Shown piece after piece: positions 16,950 through 25,442 of a stretch of 64,000 bases of DNA (the stretch's first letter is position 1; each line of letters begins with the position of its first letter). The notes beneath the pieces were generated by a model, which was given only the letters and a program-made list of their open reading frames with translations, did no database searches and was not told the DNA's origin. Origin of the DNA: Methylobacter sp. KS41 (GTDB taxonomy: Bacteria > Pseudomonadota > Gammaproteobacteria > Methylococcales > Methylomonadaceae). The stretch covers positions 1 to 64,000 of the forward strand of contig PHSP01000002.1 of assembly GCA_002862125.1 (NCBI GenBank). Direction: 5' to 3'. A program made the position numbers and the translations under genes.

Positions 16950-17271
16950 GGTTCTGTCGCAGAGTTTGCTTGCTAAAGCGATAATTTAGCAATTTTAGCA
17001 ATTGAAAAGTCCGGTGATCAGTTTTAAAGGGACCCGCTTTCCAAGATATCATTCTCTATTCATCAAGAAAATAACGAGTTCCATGATGGGGTTTAAGACC
17101 TTTCAATTGGCAAAGGTAACCATTGATGGCATCGAAACCGCTCATTTGATTCGAAATGGGCGGCTGTCCGGTGAAAATATACCAGTCAACAAACAGTTGA
17201 TGGTTTTTGCTGGATAGCTGCGCCCGCTAATATGCGCTGCTTCGCACCTCATGAAAATTTGCGGCGGAACC
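16950..17271 (+). mobile_element. Internally deleted IS6-family element
   Basis: The left end GGTTCTGTCGCAGAGTTTG (16950-16968) matches the IS6-family terminal repeat. Its inverted counterpart at 17253-17271 (GAAAATTTGCGGCGGAACC) agrees at about 13 of 19 positions. Between them lies a fused N- and C-terminal piece of an IS6 transposase. At 322 bp it is less than half the usual 0.8 kb. No 8-bp target duplication is evident (flanks CAAAATCC and AATTCATA differ), so it is old or rearranged. It separates the GTPase pair from the exopolysaccharide locus. Confidence 0.8.
17002..17217 (+). pseudogene. IS6-family transposase, internally deleted
   Basis: A 71-codon frame. The first dozen residues, ISFKGTRFPRY, match the start of IS6-family transposases (SFKGxxFP). 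From about residue 28, MMGFKTFQLAKVTIDGIETA followed by HLIRNGRLSG matches the last 45 residues of the same family, where the GFKS/T-F-xxAxxTxxGIExxHxIRxG block is typical. The catalytic DDE core between them is missing, so it cannot be active. Whether the short product is made is unknown; the frame itself is intact and begins with TTG. Confidence 0.8.
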
Positions 17272-17291
17272 AATTCATATCCTTTCCTAAA

Positions 17292-17321
17292 CTTAACCAC
17301 ATTCTCATCAAATCTTAACCA
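17292..17321. promoter_or_regulatory. Tandem CTTAACCA repeats, enhancer-like
   Basis: CTTAACCA occurs at 17292-17299 and again at 17314-17321, a 22-bp period or about two helical turns, with flanking bases also similar. The pair lies about 50-80 bp upstream of a sigma-54-like promoter and could be a binding site for its activator. No similar pair was noticed elsewhere. Confidence 0.45.
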
Positions 17322-17370
17322 AACCCGCCGGTTTCCTCTCATCTTGTCCCTGTATTCTTTTCCTTAATCG

Positions 17371-17386
17371 TGGCGGCCTATGTGCT
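17371..17386 (+). promoter_or_regulatory. Candidate sigma-54 promoter for the exopolysaccharide locus
   Basis: TGGCGGCCTATGTGCT has GG and GC exactly 10 nt apart (17372-17373 and 17384-17385), with TGGC at -24 and TGC at -12, matching the core of the sigma-54 consensus. Transcription would start near 17397, about 70 nt before the first gene. The same bases can form a GCGGCC/GGCCGC hairpin with 17391-17397, an alternative explanation. Confidence 0.45.
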
Positions 17387-17466
17387 GTGCTGGCCGCGAT
17401 GACTTTGGGGATGAACTGTTTCAACCGTTCATCATTGAACACAGACAGTATAGGAGTTTAACGAAT

Positions 17467-18888
17467 ATGCCACTCGGTTTAGGTAACATCTTCCACGGGC
17501 TCTTCAAGCAGTATGGACATACAGTGATCCTGTTGCTGCGGTTTATCGACATAGTCATGCTATTCGGCGCTGCTTGGATTTCCCATTATTTCTGGCTTCG
17601 TCAGACCGGCATCGATCAGGACTACCGGATTGTGATCGCCCTGGGTATTTTGGCAGCCATCATTTTTTTCGAAATCGGCCAGGTTTACCGTCCCTGGCGC
17701 AATGATGCGATGCGCGGAGAAATCGCGCGTATCGTCAGGGCTTGGATATTCGCCATCATGTCGGTTATTTCGATTGTTGCGCTGATTCGCCTGCATTTCT
17801 GGTTTGGTTCCAGTTATCGCTGGATCGCCACATGGTGGGGGCTGGGCTTGTTATTAGTTCTTGCCGCGCGCAGTCTGCTTTCGCTGTCGTTGAAATGGTT
17901 GCGCTCTCGAGGCTGGTCGCAGGGCCGCATCATTCTGGTCGGATTAAACCAGATGGCGGTTGCCGTTAGCCGGCAGTTGAATGCGTCATCCTGGGCCGGC
18001 TTGCAAGTCATTGGCTATGTCGATGACCGCTCCGGGAACCGGCATCCGGTCGGTGATTTTACACTGCCGCGACTAGGAAAATTACAAGACCTTGAAGCCA
18101 TCGTCACCAGGGAAGCCATTGATGAAGTATGGATAGCCTTTCCCGGCGAATCACTGGCTGATCGCGCGCAGTACCAGTTGCGGCATTTGCCCGTCAGTAT
18201 CCGCCTGGTTATCGACTGTTTCGCTTTTAAACAGAGTAAATTCCTCAGCCTGAACACAGTAGCCGGTATCCCGACGCTTGACTATTCAGTTTCTCCGTTG
18301 CATGGCGTTAACCGTTATATCAAGGAGATCATGGACAGATTATTTGCGCTGATTCTGTTGATACTAGTCAGTCCGGCGCTCTTAGTCATCGCTATCGGCG
18401 TCAAGCTGAGTTCAAAAGGTCCGGTGTTTTACCGGCAAGAGCGGGTCGGCTGGAACAACCGTTCATTCACGATGCTGAAATTCCGTTCGATGCCGGTTGA
18501 TGCTGAAGCTAAAAGCGGCGCGGTATGGGCAAAGCCCGGCGAAAAAAGGGCCACCCGGTTCGGCGGTTTCTTGCGTAGAACCAGTCTTGACGAACTGCCG
18601 CAATTGATCAATGTGCTTAAGGGCGATATGTCCCTGGTTGGTCCTCGTCCCGAGCGTCCGGATTTTGTCGAGGTATTCAAGGATCAGGTGCCCAATTACA
18701 TGAAAAAACACATGGTCAAGGCCGGCATCACCGGTTGGGCTCAAGTAAACGGCTGGCGTGGAGATACCGACTTGAACCGGCGCATCGAACACGATTTATA
18801 TTACATTCAGCATTGGTCGGTATGGTTCGACCTGGAAATAGCTTTGCGTACGGTGTTAACCGGCTTTATTAATAAAAATGCCTACTAA
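17467..18888 (+). CDS. Undecaprenyl-phosphate sugar phosphotransferase (priming enzyme, WcaJ/WbaP type)
   Basis: A 473-residue inner-membrane enzyme that starts repeat-unit synthesis by moving a hexose-1-phosphate from a nucleotide sugar to undecaprenyl phosphate. Four N-terminal helices come first, then a CoA-binding-like Rossmann domain (GRIILVGLNQMAVAVSRQL). The C-terminal bacterial sugar transferase domain has a membrane re-entrant helix, SSKGPVFYRQERVGWNNR, KFRSMPVDAE, RRTSLDELPQLINVLKGDM and SLVGPRPERP. ATG 17467 is chosen for its AGGAG site 10 nt upstream; a longer frame to 17380 has none. It is the first gene of the locus, downstream of the candidate sigma-54 promoter. Confidence 0.92.
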   Translation: MPLGLGNIFHGLFKQYGHTVILLLRFIDIVMLFGAAWISHYFWLRQTGIDQDYRIVIALGILAAIIFFEIGQVYRPWRNDAMRGEIARIVRAWIFAIMSVISIVALIRLHFWFGSSYRWIATWWGLGLLLVLAARSLLSLSLKWLRSRGWSQGRIILVGLNQMAVAVSRQLNASSWAGLQVIGYVDDRSGNRHPVGDFTLPRLGKLQDLEAIVTREAIDEVWIAFPGESLADRAQYQLRHLPVSIRLVIDCFAFKQSKFLSLNTVAGIPTLDYSVSPLHGVNRYIKEIMDRLFALILLILVSPALLVIAIGVKLSSKGPVFYRQERVGWNNRSFTMLKFRSMPVDAEAKSGAVWAKPGEKRATRFGGFLRRTSLDELPQLINVLKGDMSLVGPRPERPDFVEVFKDQVPNYMKKHMVKAGITGWAQVNGWRGDTDLNRRIEHDLYYIQHWSVWFDLEIALRTVLTGFINKNAY

Positions 18889-18901
18889 AGGAATAATTGT
18901 C

Positions 18902-20005
18902 ATGTTTAGATTTCTTCTACTGTTGCTGGCTTTACTGCCATCGGCTTGCAGTTTTTTAGCGCCAGGCATGCAGATGAAAACCAAAAACAACTTATCTGAA
19001 TTGGAAGTGCCGGTGATGAAGGACGGCAAGATGATCAAGGAAAAGACCCGCATTGTTCCCATTACCGCGGATCTGATCATAGAGCGGGAAAATTCCCGGC
19101 TGCAGGAGGTTAATAATCTCCCGCCGGTGGATATCAGCAAAACTGCGTATCGTATCGGTCCTCAAGACCGCTTGCAGATTACGGTTTGGGAGCATCCGGA
19201 GCTGAATGATCCAGGAGGGGAAAAAATTATGCCTGAATTGGCAGGTAAAGTGGTTGACGAAAATGGCGAGCTTTATTATCCCTACGTGGGCAGCATCCCC
19301 GTGGCCGGGAAAACCGTCAGCGAAGTCAGGTCGTTGTTAACCCGGGAGCTTTCCAATTATTTCAAGAAAGTCAAACTCGATATACGGGTGCTTTCTTTCC
19401 AGAGCCATCGGGCAGTGGTAGTCGGCGAAGTTAGAACGCCGGGAGTCCAGACCATGAACGAGACGCCTTTGACAGTTGCCGAAGCCATCAGCCGGGCGGG
19501 CGGGGTCACCCCGGACGCCGATATGAGCAACGTTGCTCTGGCTCGCGACGGCAAAGCCTACAAGATTGATGTGCTGGGACTGTACGCGAAGGGCAAATCC
19601 ACCCAGAACCTGCTGCTCAAGGACGGCGACGTACTGTATATTCCTGACCAGAAGGATAATAAAGTATTAGTGTTGGGCGAGGTAGGCAGGCAGCAGGCCC
19701 TGCAGATCAGCAAGGGCGAACTGTCGCTTTCGCAAGCCCTGGCGGAAGCTTATGGGTTTGACTTAAACACTTCCAAACCGGAAGAGGTCTATGTGATCCG
19801 TCCGGGCGATAAGAAACCCGAGATTTTTCAGTTGAATGCGCAATCTCCCGATGCCATGATTCTGGCCGACCAGTTTACTTTGCAGGCGCGTGACACCGTT
19901 TACGTCGGCACCGCTGGCGTTACCAGGTGGTCACGGGTTCTGAACCAAATACTGCCGGGCTCCTTCACATCGATGATGTCGCTTGCCGCCACCAAAGGTA
20001 TCTAA
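18902..20005 (+). CDS. Polysaccharide export outer-membrane lipoprotein (Wza family)
   Basis: A 367-residue lipoprotein forming the outer-membrane exit channel for the exopolysaccharide. Signal peptide FRFLLLLLALLPSAC with the lipidated Cys near residue 16. The poly-export domain starts near YRIGPQDRLQITVWEHPEL, with PYVGSIPVAGKTVSEVR, followed by SLBB-type beta-grasp repeats (VVVGEVRTPGVQTM and VLVLGEVGRQQALQI). A C-terminal amphipathic helix of the Wza type may be the stretch RWSRVLNQILPGSF. ATG 18902 is preceded by AAGGA; a frame from 18878 overlaps the previous gene and lacks a signal. It works with the Wzc-like kinase encoded next. Confidence 0.92.
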   Translation: MFRFLLLLLALLPSACSFLAPGMQMKTKNNLSELEVPVMKDGKMIKEKTRIVPITADLIIERENSRLQEVNNLPPVDISKTAYRIGPQDRLQITVWEHPELNDPGGEKIMPELAGKVVDENGELYYPYVGSIPVAGKTVSEVRSLLTRELSNYFKKVKLDIRVLSFQSHRAVVVGEVRTPGVQTMNETPLTVAEAISRAGGVTPDADMSNVALARDGKAYKIDVLGLYAKGKSTQNLLLKDGDVLYIPDQKDNKVLVLGEVGRQQALQISKGELSLSQALAEAYGFDLNTSKPEEVYVIRPGDKKPEIFQLNAQSPDAMILADQFTLQARDTVYVGTAGVTRWSRVLNQILPGSFTSMMSLAATKGI

Positions 20006-20052
20006 AAAAATTAATAGCCGTTGGTTATTTTTACACGATTGGATAAAAAACT

Positions 20053-22425
20053 ATGTATTCACAGAATGAAGCTACTACATTGTTCCCGCCGATTAATCCG
20101 TCACGGATCGAAGAGCATGGCGTCAGTATCCGCGATTACGTCGATCTGTTGATCGAAGGCAAAAAGACCATTCTGTTGACCCTGCTGACAGTTTTGCTGG
20201 CGACAGCGGTTTATTTGGTCCTGGCGCCTAGAACTTACAAGGCTGACGCGCTGTTAAGGATCGACAAGAACAAGGCGCTGCTCGCAGCTCCGCTGCGAAG
20301 CGAAGCGAATCAGTCACCGACCGAAGCCGAAAGTCCGCGGGCGCAGCGCGAGGTGGAAATCCTCCGTTCCCGTTCGGTGCTCGGCAAGGTTGTGGATGAT
20401 CTGAATCTGATGGTGGAGTTTTCACCCTGTTATTTCCCCATTATCGGAGAGACGCTGGCTCGCCGGCATGACGCCCATGACGGGCTTTCAGAGCCGTGGT
20501 TGGGATTTAGCCGCTGGGCCTGGGGAGGCGAAAAGCTGAAGATAGCCTCCTTCGACGTGCCGGATCGTTTTTTGGGTAAAGAGTTTACTCTGATCGCTTT
20601 GGAAGAAGGGCATTTTCGTTTGCTCGGCTCCAAGGGCGAAGCATTGCTCGAAGGACGGACAGGGGAAACCCTTACCGCCGGCATGGGCGAGGAGACCCCT
20701 GTCGTTATTAAGATCGACGAACTTGCGGCTCATCCCGGCACGCATTTTGAATTGACCAGAAAAACTTCGCTGTCAGCCATCGAAATCCTGCAAAAGGCTT
20801 TTTCAGTAAAAGAGGTTTCCAAAGACACGGATATTCTCAGCGTCGAACTAAAGGGCGGTAATCCGGAACAACTCGCTAAATCGGTTAACGATATCGCTGC
20901 CATTTATGTCAACGCGACTGTCAACTGGGAGTCAGCGGAAGCCTCGCAAAAGCTGGGTTTTCTGGAAAGTCAGTTGCCGATTGTCAAGGCCCGCCTGGAA
21001 AAAGCGGAGCAGGAGCTGAGCCTTTACCGGCAAAAGCATGGCGCGGTCGACATACCCGCCGAGGCGGAAATACTGCTTAAACAGGCCTCCGACATGGAGA
21101 CTCTGAGAATTCAACTCAAACAAAAGTACGAAGAGCAGAATCAACGTTTGGAGAGCGCTCATCCGGACATGATCGCCACCAAGGCGCAAATAAGGCAGAT
21201 CGACGGCAAACTTGGGGGCCTGGAAAAGCGGATTAAAAACCTGCCTGGAACTCAGCAGCGCATGGTGAGCTTGGCCCGGGATGTGCAGGTCAATACCGAA
21301 CTGTATACCTCGCTGCTGAACAGCGCACAGGAGCAGCGCATTGCCGCCGCCGGTTCGCTGGGTAATTCCCGCATCGTTGATTTTGCAGTAACCCCGGAAA
21401 AACCCTACTGGCCAAAACCAGGCCTGTTGTTAGCCATTGCCGCCTTGCTGGGCTTAAGCGCGGGAGCGGCTCAGGTATTTTTGAGACATTCATTGCAACG
21501 TCACGATAATTACCCGGCCTTGCTGGAATATCAGGTTGGATTTCCGCTTTATGCGGCAATCCCTCATAGCAAGAAGCAGCGTAAACTCGGGCGTCTTATT
21601 GACCAGGGCAGGGAACGTGAACCTGGAATCCTGGTCAGCCAGAATCCGCTCGATATTTCCGTGGAATCCCTGCGCAGCTTGCGCACCACTCTGGAAACGA
21701 CTCTGGCAAGCGACGAGAGTAAAGTTATCATGGTCAGCAGCCCGGCACCCGGCATGGGCAAATCCTTTATCAGCACCAATCTGGCTGCATTACTAGCGAG
21801 TATCAAGAAACGCGTGGTGATCATTGACGCCGATATGCGCAACGGACGCCTTCACGAAACGTTTTCTATCGATAAACAGCCCGGTCTCTCTGATCTGTTG
21901 GCCGGCAAGGCAACGCTGGGAGAGGTGATTATCAGCCTGCCCGATGTGGGGGTGGACTTGATACCGCGAGGAAGCATGGTATTGAACCCGGCGGAACTGC
22001 TGGTTCTCGGCAATCTGGCGGAGACGCTTGAGCAACTGAAGAGTTTTTATAACCATATCGTGATCGATTCGCCGCCGATTTTAGGCGCAACGGACGCCGC
22101 CATTATGGGCAAGCACGTCGACGCTACGTTTCTGGTCGTCAAGGAAGGCCGCTACACGGCTCAGGAACTGGAGGTCAGTTTCAGACGTTTCCAGCAAGTC
22201 GGCGTAAAACCGAGCGGCTTTATTATCAACGACATGAAGGAAGGATCGTCTTATTATCCTTATTATGGTTATGCCTACAATTCCCAGGAATTGGAGCCCA
22301 GGAATCCTTCAGCGCTCAAGGCTGGATATAAAGCGGTGGAAGACTGGTTTGAAAAGCGCCAGGATCGTAACTATTTTCCTGCCGTAGACGCCAAGGAAGT
22401 GATAAACGACGAGATAGAGGTGTAA
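20053..22425 (+). CDS. Polysaccharide co-polymerase with BY-type tyrosine kinase (Wzc family)
   Basis: A 790-residue inner-membrane protein controlling chain length and export. An N-terminal Wzz domain has its first helix near ILLTLLTVLLATAVYLV. A long periplasmic coiled-coil part (about 300-400) and a second helix (LLLAIAALLGLSAGAAQVF) follow. The cytoplasmic kinase shows Walker A SSPAPGMGKS (about 559-570), Walker A' VVIIDADMRNG and Walker B HIVIDSPPILG. A tyrosine cluster, SSYYPYYGYAY (about 731-742), is the expected autophosphorylation site. Gene order Wza-Wzc is standard. No cognate low-molecular-weight phosphatase (Wzb) is in the locus. Confidence 0.94.
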   Translation: MYSQNEATTLFPPINPSRIEEHGVSIRDYVDLLIEGKKTILLTLLTVLLATAVYLVLAPRTYKADALLRIDKNKALLAAPLRSEANQSPTEAESPRAQREVEILRSRSVLGKVVDDLNLMVEFSPCYFPIIGETLARRHDAHDGLSEPWLGFSRWAWGGEKLKIASFDVPDRFLGKEFTLIALEEGHFRLLGSKGEALLEGRTGETLTAGMGEETPVVIKIDELAAHPGTHFELTRKTSLSAIEILQKAFSVKEVSKDTDILSVELKGGNPEQLAKSVNDIAAIYVNATVNWESAEASQKLGFLESQLPIVKARLEKAEQELSLYRQKHGAVDIPAEAEILLKQASDMETLRIQLKQKYEEQNQRLESAHPDMIATKAQIRQIDGKLGGLEKRIKNLPGTQQRMVSLARDVQVNTELYTSLLNSAQEQRIAAAGSLGNSRIVDFAVTPEKPYWPKPGLLLAIAALLGLSAGAAQVFLRHSLQRHDNYPALLEYQVGFPLYAAIPHSKKQRKLGRLIDQGREREPGILVSQNPLDISVESLRSLRTTLETTLASDESKVIMVSSPAPGMGKSFISTNLAALLASIKKRVVIIDADMRNGRLHETFSIDKQPGLSDLLAGKATLGEVIISLPDVGVDLIPRGSMVLNPAELLVLGNLAETLEQLKSFYNHIVIDSPPILGATDAAIMGKHVDATFLVVKEGRYTAQELEVSFRRFQQVGVKPSGFIINDMKEGSSYYPYYGYAYNSQELEPRNPSALKAGYKAVEDWFEKRQDRNYFPAVDAKEVINDEIEV

Positions 22426-22426
22426 C

Positions 22427-22726
22427 ATGAAAATTTGCATGGAAAAAGACCTTCGGGTTTTGATATTCGCGTTGTTAAGCGCGTTGATGCTGATGGTTTC
22501 TTTGCCACGGGCCGAGTCTGTCTGGTCAGGAGTAAAAACCGTTTATGGCGGGCAGGATTTCGGTTTGCGCATTCTCCGCAAGGCAATGCTGGTGGGACTG
22601 GCGAGCCAGCATGGAACCCAGGATTTCTTCGGTTTGGATGGACGGATAGCCGGCGGCCGGAGACTGGTTTGGAAAATTCCAGCGCCGTCTATATCCGAGA
22701 GTCATGATAAGCACGGGAAAGATTGA
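22427..22726 (+). pseudogene. Partial duplicate of the wzy 5' end
   Basis: The first 59 codons align with the start of the following polymerase gene (22747 onward) at about 40 of 59 residues, sharing WSGVK, VYG and QDFGLRILR. The similarity then stops, and the remaining 40 codons (from QHGTQDFFGLDG on) are unlike any membrane segment. The result is a 99-residue product with one helix instead of a polymerase. Its ATG follows the Wzc stop by 1 nt. It is most simply a decayed tandem duplication; a small expressed membrane peptide cannot be excluded. Confidence 0.8.
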
Positions 22727-22746
22727 CGACATGGTTCAGGCATAAA

Positions 22747-23997
22747 ATGAAAATACGCTTGGAAAAAGATTTGCCGGTTCTGCTGTTTGCGCTGGTAAGC
22801 GCGTCGATAGTGGCTTCTTTGCCTCAGGTCGAGTCGGCCTGGTCGGGGGTGAAGGAAGTTTACGGCGAACAGGATTTCGGTTTGCGTATCCTGCGCGAAG
22901 CCATGCTGGCTGTGCTCGTTGCCTACTTGTTTTTCGAGCCGCGTTTGCGGCGCGGCGTCATGACCAGTTCCGTAATGGCGTTTTTGGGCGTTGTCGCCAC
23001 TTATGTGCTGTTTGAGATTGGCTATGCGTTATATCTGGACTTGCCTTTAGTGGTGCCATTGGCCGGTTTGCGCGTTTTCGAATATCTGCCGCTGGCGTTG
23101 ATAGGATTTGTGACCGGACGCTTGGGCGCGGGTGAACAGGTTATCCACCGGTTCGCGCATTATCTTCGTTATTACATTGCCGTTCAGGCCTTCTTGGCCA
23201 TAGCCCAGGCGTTATGGGCGCCGCCTTTGTTCGGAGTGTCATTCCTGGGCGGCGGACGGCCGTTCGGCACCTTTGTCAGTCCCAATCTGTTTGGAGCAAC
23301 GATGGCGACTTGCGCGTTGCTGTTTTCACTGGTTCCGTCAATGGGGAAGTGGGTGGCGGTCAGCGTATTTTTAGCCTTGCTGAGCGGATCACGAACCGCC
23401 TTCATCAGTTCGCTGCTGGTGGTTTATTTCCAGGTTTACGCCCTCTTCCGTCCGCGAGACCGCTGGGCCTTGGTGATGCCTGCGCCGGTATTTGCCGTGG
23501 GCGCGCTGTTGCTGGCATCCAGTCCTTTGCTCAGCGGTCGCGATGACGCAAACCCGACTGAAGACGGCCGCATCGACCTGTGGCAGCGGGTGTTTTCCGA
23601 GCAAATGCATGGACCTGCGGATTTGCTGTTCGGCTGGGGCCTTGGCTTGAGTTCCAACACCATCAATATCCTCTTTGGAGCCGAGCATTTTAAAGGGCAA
23701 TTTGATTCCGACAGCCTTTACTTATTCCTGCTGAATGGATATGGACTGGTTGGTTTGCTGGCATACATTTTATTTCTATGGACATCGACAAGGTTGTCTG
23801 TCCACCCCAATAAGGGTTTGGTGGCGATGTTCATTTTCGTTGCCGGGCTGACATTCAACATGTGGGAGTATTTTCCGCAAAACGCAATATTAATGCTGCT
23901 CTGGGGGGTGGTGTTAGGCACTGGAACTCAGTCTAGTTCCTCTCTGTTGCAGGCTCGGCCCATAGCGCCGGGTTTACATTACCGGCGCCCATCCTGA
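22747..23997 (+). CDS. O-antigen/exopolysaccharide polymerase (Wzy/ligase family)
   Basis: A 416-residue integral membrane protein with about ten to eleven helices, expected to polymerise lipid-linked repeat units on the periplasmic face. The Wzy_C-type region contains FLALLSGSRTAFISSLLVVY, followed by a large periplasmic loop with GRIDLWQRVFSEQ and FGWGLGLSSNTI, as in O-antigen ligase-like proteins. I start it at ATG 22747; an upstream TTG frame (22723) adds eight unlikely residues. Sequence is poorly conserved in this family, so assignment rests on topology and locus position between Wzc and Wzx. Confidence 0.85.
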   Translation: MKIRLEKDLPVLLFALVSASIVASLPQVESAWSGVKEVYGEQDFGLRILREAMLAVLVAYLFFEPRLRRGVMTSSVMAFLGVVATYVLFEIGYALYLDLPLVVPLAGLRVFEYLPLALIGFVTGRLGAGEQVIHRFAHYLRYYIAVQAFLAIAQALWAPPLFGVSFLGGGRPFGTFVSPNLFGATMATCALLFSLVPSMGKWVAVSVFLALLSGSRTAFISSLLVVYFQVYALFRPRDRWALVMPAPVFAVGALLLASSPLLSGRDDANPTEDGRIDLWQRVFSEQMHGPADLLFGWGLGLSSNTINILFGAEHFKGQFDSDSLYLFLLNGYGLVGLLAYILFLWTSTRLSVHPNKGLVAMFIFVAGLTFNMWEYFPQNAILMLLWGVVLGTGTQSSSSLLQARPIAPGLHYRRPS

Positions 23998-24023
23998 AAA
24001 CGAGTCTGCAAAGGACAGAAACC

Positions 24024-25355
24024 ATGTTCGAACCATTGAAAGAAAGAAGACGATTATTCGGTGATGCGTTTTGGGCGCTGTTTGGACAACTGGCGTCCGC
24101 CATTGCCTTGCTGGCGGGCACTCGAGTCCTCACCGAACTGGTAACGCCCAGTGTATTCGGACATGTTGCCTTGTTGAACGGTTTTGTCGCTCTAGGTGTC
24201 GCCGTTTTTTCCTACCCGTTCATATGCGCAGGCATGAGAATAGGGCCGGAATGTCTCAATAACAGGGAACGAACCGCTTTACATGGCGTTGTGTCCAGTT
24301 TGACCGCTCGTTCAACTGCGCTGGCGATAGCCCTGCTTGTGCTCGGAGGCGCTGCCGCCAGCTATTTGTCTTACGGTGATTCCGGGCTGTTTATGATTAC
24401 CGGCATCCTGCTGGCAGTTACCGTACGCCGGGAATTGGGGATTCAGTTGTTGATTGGCGAGCGTAAACAACGCGGAGCAAGTCTGTGGCAGACAAGCGAC
24501 AGCATCCTGCGCCCATTGCTGGCAATCTCGCTGGTCTGGTGGGGAGGCCAAAAACCGGAATGGGTGTTGCTGGGTTACATTTTGGCCAGCGTGCTTTCGA
24601 ATGCGGTCTGGTCATTTGTTCATAGCGCTAAGTCCGGTAACAACAAGGACCCGATCATCTCCCGTAACTTCAAAGCTGATGTGTGGGCTTATGCCTTGCC
24701 GCTGATTCCCATGGAATTGATTTTTTGGGTTAACGGCTTGGGTGACCGGTATGTCATTGGCTATTTCATGACGGCTGCCGAGGTGGGTTTGTATGCGGCT
24801 ACTTATACAATAATCAACGAGGCGTTTAATCGCAGCGCAATGGTTTTGTTACGCACCTTTCAGCCGGTTTATTTTCAGGCATGTTCCCTGAACCAGACAA
24901 AGAAAGGATTCAGAGTCCTATGGACTTGGATCGCCTGCATATTTTCTTTAGGGGTCATCGGCGTGTCATTGCTGATTATTAGCAAGGATTGGGTGGCATC
25001 CTGGGTGCTGGCGAAATCCTATCATTCGGCGGTTCAGCTGATGCCTGCCATAGCTGTCGGATGTGCGTTGCATGCCGTGGGAACCGTGGTGGCTCAACCG
25101 TTGCTTGCAAATAAACGGACACGCTTGTTTTTGTTGGGTCGCGTATGCGGAGCGGCGGCAGCGGCTGTCAGCATTCCATTCATGGTGAAAAATTACGGTT
25201 TGCCGGGGGCTGCCATGGCTAATCCTATCTATTTCGGCATTGAGACATTGGTTTTGGCAATGCTGGCTAAACCTTGGCGGAATACCGGTTCCGGAAAAAA
25301 GATTGTAATAGATCAGACGGAAAATGAAGACTCAAGCGGCAGGGTTGCGGTCTGA
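24024..25355 (+). CDS. Polysaccharide flippase (Wzx/oligosaccharide-flippase family)
   Basis: A 443-residue protein with about twelve membrane helices, expected to move undecaprenyl-linked repeat units across the inner membrane. The start FGDAFWALFGQLASAIALL and GTRVLTELVTPSVFG is typical of the polysaccharide-synthesis transporter superfamily, where a short polar segment precedes helix 1. EVGLYAATYTIINEAFNRSA is the conserved helix 7-8 region. The start has an AAGGA site. Together with Wzy and the priming transferase it defines a Wzx/Wzy-dependent pathway. Confidence 0.9.
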   Translation: MFEPLKERRRLFGDAFWALFGQLASAIALLAGTRVLTELVTPSVFGHVALLNGFVALGVAVFSYPFICAGMRIGPECLNNRERTALHGVVSSLTARSTALAIALLVLGGAAASYLSYGDSGLFMITGILLAVTVRRELGIQLLIGERKQRGASLWQTSDSILRPLLAISLVWWGGQKPEWVLLGYILASVLSNAVWSFVHSAKSGNNKDPIISRNFKADVWAYALPLIPMELIFWVNGLGDRYVIGYFMTAAEVGLYAATYTIINEAFNRSAMVLLRTFQPVYFQACSLNQTKKGFRVLWTWIACIFSLGVIGVSLLIISKDWVASWVLAKSYHSAVQLMPAIAVGCALHAVGTVVAQPLLANKRTRLFLLGRVCGAAAAAVSIPFMVKNYGLPGAAMANPIYFGIETLVLAMLAKPWRNTGSGKKIVIDQTENEDSSGRVAV

Positions 25356-25442
25356 AAATGATGTTGGTTAATACAGATAAAAATAATTTCAAACCGCCTT
25401 TTAGTGAATTGGTTATTAAATGAGGAATACAAGGAAAAAACT

